Source of the DNA: QWOP01 sp003669605
GTDB lineage: Bacteria > Planctomycetota > Planctomycetia > Pirellulales > UBA1268
Assembly (NCBI GenBank): GCA_947481985.1
Contig: CANKIK010000157.1
Location: forward strand, 1-8,113
DNA length: 8,113 nt
Reading direction: 5' to 3'
A model generated the notes under the pieces. That model ran no database searches. It saw only the letters and a program-made list of their open reading frames with translations, and had not been told where the DNA came from. This document shows positions 1 to 7,558 of this stretch, piece by piece (the stretch's first letter is position 1; the number at the start of each line of letters is the position of its first letter). The position numbers were made by a program, and so were the translations under genes.

Positions 1-1839
1 GTCTGCGGCCACCTCGGGCATCGCGACACCGTCTATAGCACCCACCGCGGCCACGGTCATGCGCTCGCCAAGGGCTTGCCTCCGGAGCAGCTGTGCGCTG
101 AATTGTTTGGCCGTGCGGGAGGATGCTCGCGAGGTCGGGGGGGCTCGATGCATCTCTTCGCTCCCGAGATCGGCATGATGGGGACTAGCGGCATCGTCGG
201 CCCCTGCATCCTTCAGGCCTGCGGCGCAGGGTATGCGGCCAAGTTGCGAAAGGATGCGACAGTTGCCGTCGCCTTCTTTGGGGATGGTGCTGTCAATAAT
301 GCCGCCTTCCACGAGGGGCTCAACATGGCAGCGATTTGGAAGCTGCCGGTGCTCTTTGTCTGCGAGAACAATGGCTATGCCACCGAGGTGCCGTTTTTGT
401 ATTCCAGCGGCAGCCCCGAGGTCGGCCTCCGGGCCGCCTCCTACGGACTGCCCGGCATGGAGCTCGACGGCAACGATCTGGTTGCCGTCCACGCTGCAGC
501 CGGTGCGGCGGTGGAGCGGGCCCGGGCTGGCGGCGGCGCCACGCTCCTTGAATGCCGCACCTACCGCACCCGGGCCCATGCTGAGGGGATGGGCGACTTC
601 ACCTACCGGACCCGCGAGGAGGTCGAGTCCTGGAAGCAGAAATGCCCGATCCTGAGGCTGCGCGGTGTCCTCGGGGCTCTCGGTGTGCCGGCTGGCGATC
701 TCGATGCGATCGAGGCCGACGTGCAGGCTCTGGTCGCCGAGGCCCGCACTGCTGCCGAAGCGAGTCCGCCGCCGGCCCCGGCCACCGCGCTCGACGACGT
801 CTATGCCGTCAGCGAACCATCGGGCCCGGTGCCGCCGCAGGCAGTGGGAGTGAATCGGGTTGGGCCGCCGCGGAGCTGGGCGCAGGCCACACTGGAGAGT
901 CTTGACGCGGCAATGGCCGATGATCCTTCCATCTTTGTGATGGGGGAGGGGATCGGCGTCCGGGGCGGCAACTTCGCCACCACGGCGGGGTTGTTTGCCA
1001 AGTATGGCCCGGAGCGGCTCTGCGACACGCCGATCTGCGAGCGGGGCTTCGTGGGGCTGGCGTGCGGTGCGGCGATGAACGGCGCCCGCCCGGTGATCGA
1101 TTTCATGTTCGCCGACTTCGTTCTCGACTCGGCCGGTGAGATCATCAATCAGATTGCCAAGATGCGATACATGTCGAGCGGCCGGCTGCGGATGCCGGTG
1201 ATTCTCCGCGGTTGCATCGGCATCGGTCACTCCGCCGCCACGCACCATTCGGGAAGCTACTACGGGATGTACGCCCAGGTGCCTGGTCTGCGCGTCGTCG
1301 TACCGAGCAATGCCGCTGATGCCAAGGGGCTGTTTACGCACGCGCTTTCGGGAAGTGATCCTGTCCTCTTTCTCGAACACCGCGAGCTGATGGGGGGCAA
1401 GAGCCCGGTGCCGGAAGGGCACTACGACATCCCCTTCGGCGTTGCCAACATCGTCCGGCGGGGGAGCCACGTGACGGTGGTTGCCCTGGCGCGGATGGTG
1501 CAGCTGGTGGCCGGGATCTGCGACCGGCTCTCCGCCGAGGGGATCGAGGTAGAGCTTATCGATCCGCGGACGGTGTCCCCGCTCGACATGGGAACGATTC
1601 TCGATTCGGTCGCCCGCACCGGGAGGCTCCTTGTCGTCGATGAGCCCCCCGCATCGTGCGGGTTTTCAGCCGAGGTCGCCGCCCGGGTGGCTGATGAGGG
1701 CTTTGATTCACTTGACGCTCCGGTCCGCCGGCTCACCGGGGCCTTTGTCCCCACCCCCTACGCGCCGTCGCTCGAGGCCGTTGTCGTGCCCAATGCCGAC
1801 GATTGCCTGGCCGCGATCCGGGCACTGGTGGCGGAGTAG
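1..1839 (+). CDS. 2-oxo acid dehydrogenase E1, fused alpha and beta subunits (pyruvate/acetoin type), 5'-partial
   Basis: Thiamine-diphosphate (ThDP) E1 of a 2-oxo acid dehydrogenase complex: it decarboxylates a 2-oxo acid (or cleaves acetoin) and passes the acyl group to the lipoyl arm of E2 in the cytoplasm. The frame is open from base 1, and its first visible residues include the E1-alpha motif STHRGHGHALAKG (bases 37-75). The TTG at 76 is therefore not the start, which lies outside the window. In visible numbering, the alpha part (about 1-255) has the ThDP/Mg motif from GDG to ENN (residues 94-124, bases 280-372) and a YRTRAHAEG segment. A proline/alanine linker (about 250-290) leads into the beta part (about 292-612), with GEGIGVRGG, the DTPICERGF segment holding the likely ThDP-activating Glu (residue 347), and HHSGSYYG. 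Separate genes are the common arrangement for this type. The GMMGTSGIVG segment resembles pyruvate/acetoin E1 rather than branched-chain E1. Substrate is unproven. E2 follows after 14 bases, probably in the same operon. Confidence 0.93.
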   Translation, partial: VCGHLGHRDTVYSTHRGHGHALAKGLPPEQLCAELFGRAGGCSRGRGGSMHLFAPEIGMMGTSGIVGPCILQACGAGYAAKLRKDATVAVAFFGDGAVNNAAFHEGLNMAAIWKLPVLFVCENNGYATEVPFLYSSGSPEVGLRAASYGLPGMELDGNDLVAVHAAAGAAVERARAGGGATLLECRTYRTRAHAEGMGDFTYRTREEVESWKQKCPILRLRGVLGALGVPAGDLDAIEADVQALVAEARTAAEASPPPAPATALDDVYAVSEPSGPVPPQAVGVNRVGPPRSWAQATLESLDAAMADDPSIFVMGEGIGVRGGNFATTAGLFAKYGPERLCDTPICERGFVGLACGAAMNGARPVIDFMFADFVLDSAGEIINQIAKMRYMSSGRLRMPVILRGCIGIGHSAATHHSGSYYGMYAQVPGLRVVVPSNAADAKGLFTHALSGSDPVLFLEHRELMGGKSPVPEGHYDIPFGVANIVRRGSHVTVVALARMVQLVAGICDRLSAEGIEVELIDPRTVSPLDMGTILDSVARTGRLLVVDEPPASCGFSAEVAARVADEGFDSLDAPVRRLTGAFVPTPYAPSLEAVVVPNADDCLAAIRALVAE

Positions 1840-1853
1840 AAACCGAAAAAAGT

Positions 1854-3275
1854 ATGGCCCACGACATCCGCATTCCGCGTCTTGGCTGGTCGATGGAGGA
1901 GGGGACGTTCGTGCGCTGGCTCAAGCGCCCCGGCGAACGAGTGATGCAGGGCGAGCCCCTGTTTGAGCTCGAGGGGGAGAAGTCGGTGGAGCCGGTGGAG
2001 TCGATCGACGCTGGCTGTCTTCATCTGCCGGCCGGCTCCCCCGCCGACGGCACGGTGGTGAAGGTGGGAGTTTTGATCGGTTGGCTGCTCGCCGACGGCG
2101 AGTCGCCGCCTCCGCTGGCACCCGAAACTCTTGTTCCGGCAGCCACTCCAGCCGCTCAGATCGCGCTTCCGTCGGCGCCGGTGCCGGCGGTTCCGGTATT
2201 CCTGGCTCCTCTAGCTCCTCAGGCTCCCCTGGCTCCCCTGGCGACCGGCCCGGTTGGCGGCCCGACCTCGCCGGCGATCCGGCGCCTTGCCCGTGAACTG
2301 GGCGTGGCGCTTGAGAGTCTCACCGGCTCCGGGCCTGCCGGGCGGATCATGGCTGAGAATGTCTACGCCGCGGCGGTGGCCCGGGGGGCTGCTCCCACCG
2401 TGGGATTGGCTGGCGGACGACAGCGATCGTCGCCGCGGGCCCGGGCGACGGCAACCCGACAGGGGATCGACTGGCGATCGCTTGCCGGTAGCGGCCGCGG
2501 GGGCAGGATTCGCGAAGTCGACGTTCTTGCGGCAGGACAGCGGGGCCAGGCAGGAGCACCCGCAGCGCTGCCGCCGCGTCTGGCTGGACTGCCGAAACGG
2601 CGCCGCTCGATCGCGCTGAGGATGCTTGAGAGTCTCCGTGAAAATGCCCCGGTCACGCTCCACACCCGCGCCGACGTCACAAACCTCGTCGCCCTTCGAA
2701 ACCGGATCAAGGCCGCGGGCACCCTTCCTCTGCCGGCCTACACCGACCTGCTTGCCAAACTCGTTGCCGACGTGCTCGGCCGCCACAGGCTGCTGGCAGG
2801 CTGCTGGGACGAGGCCGGAACGCTTGTTTTTCCGGAGGCCGATGGTCTGCACATTGGCATTGCCGTCGACACGGCAGCGGGCTTGCTTGCGCCGGTGGTC
2901 CGCAACGTGGGGCAAAAGACGCTCGCCGAGGTGACAAACTCCTCGCGGGAATTGATCGAGAAAGCGCGGACAGAAAAACTTCCAGCGGCCGACATGCAGG
3001 GGGGCGTGTTCACGATCACGAACCTCGGCAGTTTCCGGATCGAAGAGTTCACTCCGATCATCAATGCTCCGCAGACGGCGATCCTGGGGGTCGGGGCGAT
3101 CCTCCGCGAAGCGGTGGTTGTTGGCACCGCCGACAACGGGGAATCGATCGCCATCCGTGATCGGATGACCCTATCGCTTTCGTTCGACCACTGCCGGGTC
3201 GACGGCGGCCCGGCGGCCCGGTTTCTCGACGACCTCCGCCGTATCATCGAGGCGCCCGAGGCGGCGCTGGAGTGA
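1854..3275 (+). CDS. Dihydrolipoamide acyltransferase (E2) of a 2-oxo acid dehydrogenase complex, with two E3/E1-binding domains
   Basis: E2 core enzyme, 473 residues: its swinging lipoyl arm takes the acyl group from E1 and transfers it to CoA. ATG 1854 is chosen because the lipoyl domain begins at once (IPRLGWSMEEGTF); an upstream extension would only overlap the E1 stop. No clear Shine-Dalgarno site is visible. Domains: lipoyl domain 1-82 with the attachment lysine K43 in EGEKS (commonly xDKA); Ala/Pro linker about 84-136; first peripheral-subunit-binding domain about 137-172 (SPAIRRLARELGV, TGSGPAGRI); second about 191-227 (SPRARATATRQGI, AGSGRGGRI, EVDV); catalytic domain about 245-470. 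The active-site motif is D445-H-C-R-V-D-G451: the catalytic His446 and Asp450 are kept, but the usual Arg after His is Cys447. TPIINAPQTAILGVG matches E2 enzymes. One binding domain is the norm, so two is unusual. Pairing with the upstream E1 suggests a pyruvate/acetoin-type complex. Confidence 0.93.
   Translation: MAHDIRIPRLGWSMEEGTFVRWLKRPGERVMQGEPLFELEGEKSVEPVESIDAGCLHLPAGSPADGTVVKVGVLIGWLLADGESPPPLAPETLVPAATPAAQIALPSAPVPAVPVFLAPLAPQAPLAPLATGPVGGPTSPAIRRLARELGVALESLTGSGPAGRIMAENVYAAAVARGAAPTVGLAGGRQRSSPRARATATRQGIDWRSLAGSGRGGRIREVDVLAAGQRGQAGAPAALPPRLAGLPKRRRSIALRMLESLRENAPVTLHTRADVTNLVALRNRIKAAGTLPLPAYTDLLAKLVADVLGRHRLLAGCWDEAGTLVFPEADGLHIGIAVDTAAGLLAPVVRNVGQKTLAEVTNSSRELIEKARTEKLPAADMQGGVFTITNLGSFRIEEFTPIINAPQTAILGVGAILREAVVVGTADNGESIAIRDRMTLSLSFDHCRVDGGPAARFLDDLRRIIEAPEAALE
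2202..2237 (+). repeat. Four tandem 9-bp units coding the E2 linker
   Basis: Four consecutive 9-base units (CTGGCTCCT, CTAGCTCCT, CAGGCTCCC, CTGGCTCCC) encode LAP-LAP-QAP-LAP at residues 117-128 of the E2 protein. Ala/Pro-rich interdomain linkers are typical of E2 and keep the lipoyl arm extended and mobile. The DNA identity suggests recent growth by slippage, so the unit number may differ between relatives. Confidence 0.75.
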
Positions 3276-3385
3276 GCAGACTCGTCAGGCGGCGGAGAAT
3301 TATCAGCGGCGAGTGTGTGACGAGAGCCCAACTGCGCCATCGGCCGACGACGGCTGAAACGGGCTTCGCCAGCGGCGATATCCCG
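3276..3385. other. Convergent intergenic gap between E2 and sulfatase genes, with weak hairpins
   Basis: The two stop codons face each other across 110 bases. An inverted repeat CTCGTCA (3281-3287) / TGACGAG (3318-3324) with a 30-base loop lies just after the E2 stop. A second hairpin, ACGGG (3359-3363) / CCCGT (3382-3386) with an inner TCGCC/GGCGA stem, overlaps the sulfatase stop and is followed on the minus strand by only three T. Either could help end transcription, but neither has a proper T-tract. No coding signal is visible; an open frame across this gap is the complement of the sulfatase gene. Confidence 0.35.
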
Positions 3386-4867
3386 TCAAGGCGTGGGCAG
3401 TTTCAACCCATCCGCCGGCAGTCCGCCGTCGACGTCGTATTCGGGGGCGAGGACTGTTTCTCCCTGGAAGCCGAGAAAGTCCACCTGACTCGACAACCAG
3501 AGGCTCGGTTTCTGCTGGCGCGAATAGGCGATCAGCCGCCCTTCCAGATCGGCAACAATCTCCGGGTGTTCCGCGGCGAGATTGGTACTTTCGCCAGGGT
3601 CGGTAGCGAGGTCGTAGAGTTCTGTGGTTCCCGGCAGGATCGCCAGTTTGATCAGTTTCCACGTGCCGCGGCGGATGGCGCCGCGAAAGACTTCGACATT
3701 GAGGAGAATCTCGTCGTGCGGCGATGCGGCACCCGCAGCGATCGTGGCGGTCGCATCGCGGCCATCAAATGGTAACTCTGGGTTGCCGCTGCCGCCGGTC
3801 AGTGCCAGCAGCGTGGGCATGAGATCGACATGGTGGAGCGGTGCGTCGATCACCGCCGGAGCCAGCCTGCTGGGCCAGTTCACCACTGCTGGCACCCGCA
3901 CTCCCCCCTCATGGAGGCTGGCCTTTCCCCCCTTCAACGGCGCGTTGGAGGCCGGAGGCTTGGCTCCCAGAGCAACGCCGCCGCTGGCGGCCCGCTCGGC
4001 CGGTGAGCGGGCGCCGGTGGCAAACAGGGCGCTGGTGGCACCGCCATTGTCAGAGGTGAAGAAGATCAGCGTGTTGTCGCGGATCCCCTTCTTCTCAAGC
4101 GCCTCCACGATTCGTCCGACCTGCGTGTCGAGGCCAGTGATCATTGCGGCGTACTGGCGGTGGGCTGGATCGGGAAAAATATCGGCATAGGCGGCGATAT
4201 CCTCCGGCGGTGCCTGGTAGGGGGCATGGGGAGCGAGCGAGGCGAAGTAGAGGAACAACGGCTGCGAGGCGTCGTGGCTTTCAATCAACCCCACCGCTTC
4301 GTCGCCGATCTGCCGGGTGTGGTAGCCCTCCTCGTGGAGAAAAGTGCCGTTGCGCTGCCAATCGACGACACCACCGCGTTCCTTTGTGAAGTAGTCGACT
4401 TCACCGACCACGTTTCCGTAGAAATGATCGAATCCGCGGTGATGCGGCCAGTATTTCCGATCGGCGTGACCGAGGTGCCACTTGCCCACCATCACCGTCC
4501 GGTAGCCCACTTCCTTGAGCGCCTCCGGGAGCGTCTTCTCTTCGATGGGGAGGCCGTAGGTGTGGCTGGGAAAGATGACGAGCGTCTGCAGGCCGTACCG
4601 CATCGGATACCTCCCCGTCATCAAGGCCGCTCGGGCTGAGGTGCAGACGGGAAGCCCGTAGTACGACTCAAGGCGGACGCCACTGTGCGCCAGGCTATCA
4701 ATGTGCGGCGTGCGGATCCGGCTCCCGCGATACCCGAGATCGGCGTTACCGAGGTCATCGGCAACGATGACCACAATATGCGGCCGCTCCGCGGCGCTCG
4801 CCGGGAGAGCGGTGCCACTGCCAATGCCGATAGCCAAGGCAACGACAATGCAAAGCGGGGTGATCAT
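3386..4867 (-). CDS. Secreted type I sulfatase, arylsulfatase B-like
   Basis: Formylglycine-dependent sulfatase of 493 residues that would hydrolyse sulfate esters, plausibly on sulfated sugars, outside the cytoplasm. The N-terminus is a signal peptide (hydrophobic 5-21, ALPASA then AERP, likely cleaved after residue 25 or 26). Metal ligands are visible: D37-D38 near the N-terminus and D273-N274 in TSDNGG. The modified cysteine is C75 in CTSAR with R79, followed by MTGRYP. Other active-site candidates are K129 and H131 (GKWHLGH), H214 (APHAPYQAP) and K312 (LKGGK). The order and the GFDHFYG and DYFT segments resemble the arylsulfatase B/GalNAc-4-sulfatase group, but the substrate cannot be read from sequence. 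The formylglycine core has Ser at the position that is normally Pro or Ala. ATG 4867 is the first start after an in-frame stop at 4922-4924 and has no clear Shine-Dalgarno site. The n-region lacks Lys/Arg, which is unusual for a signal peptide. Confidence 0.93.
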   Translation of the reverse strand: MITPLCIVVALAIGIGSGTALPASAAERPHIVVIVADDLGNADLGYRGSRIRTPHIDSLAHSGVRLESYYGLPVCTSARAALMTGRYPMRYGLQTLVIFPSHTYGLPIEEKTLPEALKEVGYRTVMVGKWHLGHADRKYWPHHRGFDHFYGNVVGEVDYFTKERGGVVDWQRNGTFLHEEGYHTRQIGDEAVGLIESHDASQPLFLYFASLAPHAPYQAPPEDIAAYADIFPDPAHRQYAAMITGLDTQVGRIVEALEKKGIRDNTLIFFTSDNGGATSALFATGARSPAERAASGGVALGAKPPASNAPLKGGKASLHEGGVRVPAVVNWPSRLAPAVIDAPLHHVDLMPTLLALTGGSGNPELPFDGRDATATIAAGAASPHDEILLNVEVFRGAIRRGTWKLIKLAILPGTTELYDLATDPGESTNLAAEHPEIVADLEGRLIAYSRQQKPSLWLSSQVDFLGFQGETVLAPEYDVDGGLPADGLKLPTP

Positions 4868-4923
4868 CGGATTGCCCTGATGGAAAAACTGCTGAGATCC
4901 GCAGTCGTCGGAGTGCTGTTTTC

Positions 4924-4966
4924 AAAAAAGAGAGTGCCACGCCATCGCCGCCAGCCGAGGCGTGAC
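4924..4966 (-). terminator. Candidate rho-independent terminator after the M3 peptidase gene
   Basis: Reading the minus strand just after the peptidase stop, GTCACGCC (4966-4959) pairs with GGCGTGGC (4943-4936), including one G-T pair. The stem continues TCG/CGA inside after a one-base T bulge, closing an 8-base loop. Six T (4929-4924) follow after a six-base pyrimidine-rich spacer. The spacer makes it imperfect, but stem and T-tract are correctly placed and oriented to separate the peptidase from the sulfatase gene. The rest of the 118-base gap shows no clear promoter. Confidence 0.5.
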
Positions 4967-4985
4967 TGCGCGGGGGAGAGAGTCG

Positions 4986-7124
4986 CTATTCCGCTGCGGC
5001 CTCGAAGCCCCGTTTCCGCATCAACGCGGCGCTGCCAGCGTCTTTGCCGCGGAAGGCCCGGTAGCCATCGGCAGGATCAATGGTGTTGCCGACGGAGAAC
5101 ACATGCGCGTGCAGCCGCTTCGCCACCGCCGGATCCCAGGGGCCGCCCGCCTCGGTGAACGCCTCCCAGGCATCGGCCGTGAGAGTGTCTGCCCACAGGT
5201 AACTGTAGTAGGCCGCCGAGTAGCCGTCGCCCGAAAAGACATGGTTAAAGTGCGGCGTCCGATGGCGCATGACAATTTCCTCGGGCATGCCCAAGGCTTG
5301 AAGTGAATCCCTCTCGAAGGCGGCGGGGTCGGCAGTCGGCGTCGAGAGGTGGAGGCGCATGTCTACGAGAGCGCTCGCGAGAAACTCCACCGTCTTGAAG
5401 CCGCGGTTGAACGTGGCCGCTTTCTCGATCTTTGCCACGAGCTCCTGCGGAATCGGCTTGCCGGTTTCTACGTGGATCGCGTAGTCATGAAGAATCTCCG
5501 GTGTCGAGAGCCAATGTTCGAGAATCTGTGAAGGAAATTCGACATAGTCGCGTGCCACGCTTGTCCCTGAGAGGGAGGGATAGGTGACTGAAGAACAGAG
5601 CCCGTGGAGGGCGTGGCCAAATTCGTGGAAGAGGGTCGTGGCATCCTCCCAGGAGATCGTCGTCGGTTCGCCCGGCGGGCCCTTCACGAAGTTGGAATTG
5701 TTGGAGACGATCGTCGTTACCGCGCCGTCCAACCGTTCCTGATTGCGGTAGGCGTTCATCCACGCACCGGAGCGCTTTCCCCGACGGGCGTAGGGATCGA
5801 AGTACCACAGTCCAACATGCTTTCCCTGGCCGTCGGTCACCTCCCAGACCTTGACGTCGGGGTGGAAGACCGGCACGCTCCCCTCGGGAACGGGTTGAAA
5901 GTGGAGATCGAAGAGCCGGGCCGCCGTATAAAACATCCCTTCGCGGAGTTTGTCGAGTTGCAGGTAGGGAATGACTTCCGCTTCGTCGAGGTCGTAGCGC
6001 TTGAGCCGCACTTTCTCGGCGTAGTAGCGGTAGTCCCAGGGGGCGATTCGGGCGCCGGGAATGTCGGCTTCGAGGAGGGCCTGCATGTCGGCCACCTCGC
6101 TCTTTACCTCCTTGACCGCCGGGCCCCACACCTCCTCCATCAGGGCCATGGCGCGATCGGGGGATTTAGCCATCGAGTTTTCCAGCCGCCAGTGGGCGTG
6201 GGTGGCGTGCCCGAGAAGCCGCGCGCGGCGGGCCCGCAATTCGAGGATTTTCCGGATCGTGCTGTTGTTGTCGGTGCCGCCCCCTCCGTCGCCGCGGCTG
6301 ACAAACATCTCAAAGACCTTCTGCCGCAGTTCCCGGTCAGCGGCGGACGAGAGAAATGGTTCGACGCTCGAACGGGTGTTTTGGATCACCCACTTCCCCT
6401 TCTGGCCCCGCGCGGCTGCGGCTGAGGCGGCGGCGGTCCTCTGTGACAAGGACAGCCCGGCGAGCCTCGCTTCGTCGTCGATGACCACCAAGCCCTCGTT
6501 CTCATCCTTGAGGACATTTTGCGAGAACGTCGTCGACAGGCCGGCGAGTTCCTGATTGATCGCCGCTATCTCCTGCTTGGCACCGTCGTCGAGCGCGGCT
6601 CCAGCCCGGACAAAGTCGGTGTACAGCAGCCAGGAGAGTCGCTGTTGTTCCGCCGAGAGACCGGCTGACTGGCGGGAGTCGTACACCGCCTTGATGCGGC
6701 TGAAGAGCTTTTTGTTTTGGGTGATCGTGTCGGCAAAGACAGCCAGCTTCGGGGCCATTTCGCGCTCCACGCTCTGCACCGCGTCGTCGCTGAGATTGCC
6801 CCCCCAGATGCCATAGATCGTCTGGGTACGCTCGAAGGCGCGAGTAGACCTCTCCAGCGGCTCGATGGTATTGGCGAATGTCGCCGGGGCGGGATCGGCG
6901 GCGATCGCAGCCACTTGCTTGAGCTGTTCTTGCATCGCGATCTCAAGCGCCGGTCCCAGGTCGGCAACGCGGACTTTGTCAAACGGCGGCACGCCGCCGT
7001 AGGGCCCACTCCAAGGGGAGACAAGCGGATTGGGATCAGCAGCGGCGGTCGGCATGAAGGGGGCCGGGCCCGCGAAAGCCGTGGCCAACAGGAACCATAC
7101 AACTGGCCTGACGGAACGCTTCAC
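4986..7124 (-). CDS. Exported M3-family zinc metallopeptidase (Dcp/oligopeptidase A-like)
   Basis: Zinc peptidase of 712 residues that would cut short peptides (dipeptidyl carboxypeptidase or oligopeptidase activity). The start is taken as GTG 7124: an AAGGAG box lies 8 bases upstream, and the protein then opens with a good signal peptide (KRSVR, hydrophobic stretch, then TAAA before DPNPL). The frame is open back to 7397, but that extension looks non-coding. The length suits M3 enzymes (about 680-700 mature). The zinc motif HEFGH is at residues 500-504 (ligands H500, H504, catalytic E501), and the third ligand E529 lies in DYVEFPSQ, 29 residues after the first His as in the family. The substrate-side His/Tyr cluster is present as HFNHVF (625-630) and GYSAAYYSY (634-642). 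The C-terminal GYRAFRGKDAG segment resembles Dcp. Most characterised bacterial Dcp/OpdA are cytoplasmic, so the export signal implies digestion of peptides in the periplasm or outside. Which end of a peptide it trims is not certain. Confidence 0.92.
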   Translation of the reverse strand: MKRSVRPVVWFLLATAFAGPAPFMPTAAADPNPLVSPWSGPYGGVPPFDKVRVADLGPALEIAMQEQLKQVAAIAADPAPATFANTIEPLERSTRAFERTQTIYGIWGGNLSDDAVQSVEREMAPKLAVFADTITQNKKLFSRIKAVYDSRQSAGLSAEQQRLSWLLYTDFVRAGAALDDGAKQEIAAINQELAGLSTTFSQNVLKDENEGLVVIDDEARLAGLSLSQRTAAASAAAARGQKGKWVIQNTRSSVEPFLSSAADRELRQKVFEMFVSRGDGGGGTDNNSTIRKILELRARRARLLGHATHAHWRLENSMAKSPDRAMALMEEVWGPAVKEVKSEVADMQALLEADIPGARIAPWDYRYYAEKVRLKRYDLDEAEVIPYLQLDKLREGMFYTAARLFDLHFQPVPEGSVPVFHPDVKVWEVTDGQGKHVGLWYFDPYARRGKRSGAWMNAYRNQERLDGAVTTIVSNNSNFVKGPPGEPTTISWEDATTLFHEFGHALHGLCSSVTYPSLSGTSVARDYVEFPSQILEHWLSTPEILHDYAIHVETGKPIPQELVAKIEKAATFNRGFKTVEFLASALVDMRLHLSTPTADPAAFERDSLQALGMPEEIVMRHRTPHFNHVFSGDGYSAAYYSYLWADTLTADAWEAFTEAGGPWDPAVAKRLHAHVFSVGNTIDPADGYRAFRGKDAGSAALMRKRGFEAAAE

Positions 7125-7132
7125 GGGCCACT

Positions 7133-7138
7133 CTCCTT
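7133..7138 (-). promoter_or_regulatory. Shine-Dalgarno site deciding the M3 peptidase start
   Basis: AAGGAG on the minus strand, with an 8-base spacer to GTG 7124. This is one of only two strong ribosome binding sites in the window. It fixes the start at the signal peptide rather than at upstream ATGs (for example 7187 or 7397), which have nothing comparable. Confidence 0.8.
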
Positions 7139-7405
7139 GGGGGTGGGGAACGGTCTGGTCGATCGGTGCCCATGATTCTAGCGACATCGCTCCTGGCTTC
7201 GAGTTATGCAGCCTATGGGGGGCGAAAAACTGATCTCGGCAAAAGAAGTCTGAGACTGCCCAGGTCTGGCGGGTTGACGAATCATCTCGCCTGGCCGAGA
7301 GGCGACGTCGCGTCCGGATCAAAGTCCGCCGGCCGCCGAGCCTTTCTCCGCGGGCATCCGGCAACGTCGCTCCCGCGTGGCACCGTCCGGAGAGCATTCT
7401 CGCAC

Positions 7406-7531
7406 TTACACGGGGAAGGCGTAGGCGCTAGTGACCCTGATCGGCGGCTTCCTCAGCAACCGCAGGGAGCGGCCCCTCAACGGAGGCTTGCGGCCGTTGG
7501 CCGACTCCGAAGGGATGCCGGTGGGCGTCAT
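7406..7531 (-). CDS. Possible small basic protein or relic (41 residues), doubtful
   Basis: ATG 7531 to TAA 7406 encodes 41 residues, beginning MTPTGIPSES and rich in Arg, Lys and Pro (GRKPPLRGR, LLRKPP). Of its codons after ATG, nearly all end in G or C (only three end in T), which looks coding-like but is also easy to get by chance in such DNA. There is no good Shine-Dalgarno site, and a stop codon sits two codons upstream. It lies head-to-head with the right-edge gene. It could be a true small gene, a remnant of a conserved intergenic element, or noise; I favour one of the latter two. Confidence 0.2.
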   Translation of the reverse strand: MTPTGIPSESANGRKPPLRGRSLRLLRKPPIRVTSAYAFPV

Positions 7532-7553
7532 CCATCAGGCGCGTCGAGATGTC

Positions 7554-7558
7554 AGGAG
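7554..7558 (+). promoter_or_regulatory. Shine-Dalgarno site for the right-edge gene
   Basis: AGGAG followed by a 7-base spacer and GTG 7566. This supports GTG 7566 over other in-frame starts (GTG 7431, ATG 7515, ATG 7731), which lack an equally good site. Confidence 0.6.

Noticed and set aside
76..78. TTG as the start of the E1 gene
   Set aside because: The frame is open to base 1, and the residues before TTG contain a conserved E1-alpha motif, so the gene begins outside the window.
2211..2915. A 234-residue minus-strand open frame inside the E2 gene
   Set aside because: It is antisense to clear E2 domains and has shadow-like composition; GC-rich coding DNA often leaves such frames open.
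4850..4867. Lipoprotein lipobox around C6 of the sulfatase
   Set aside because: The Cys lies before the hydrophobic core, not after it, and a normal ASA-A cleavage site follows the core.
7125..7397. N-terminal extension of the M3 peptidase to an earlier start
   Set aside because: The extra residues resemble translated intergenic DNA, and the GTG at 7124 has both a Shine-Dalgarno site and a signal peptide directly after it.
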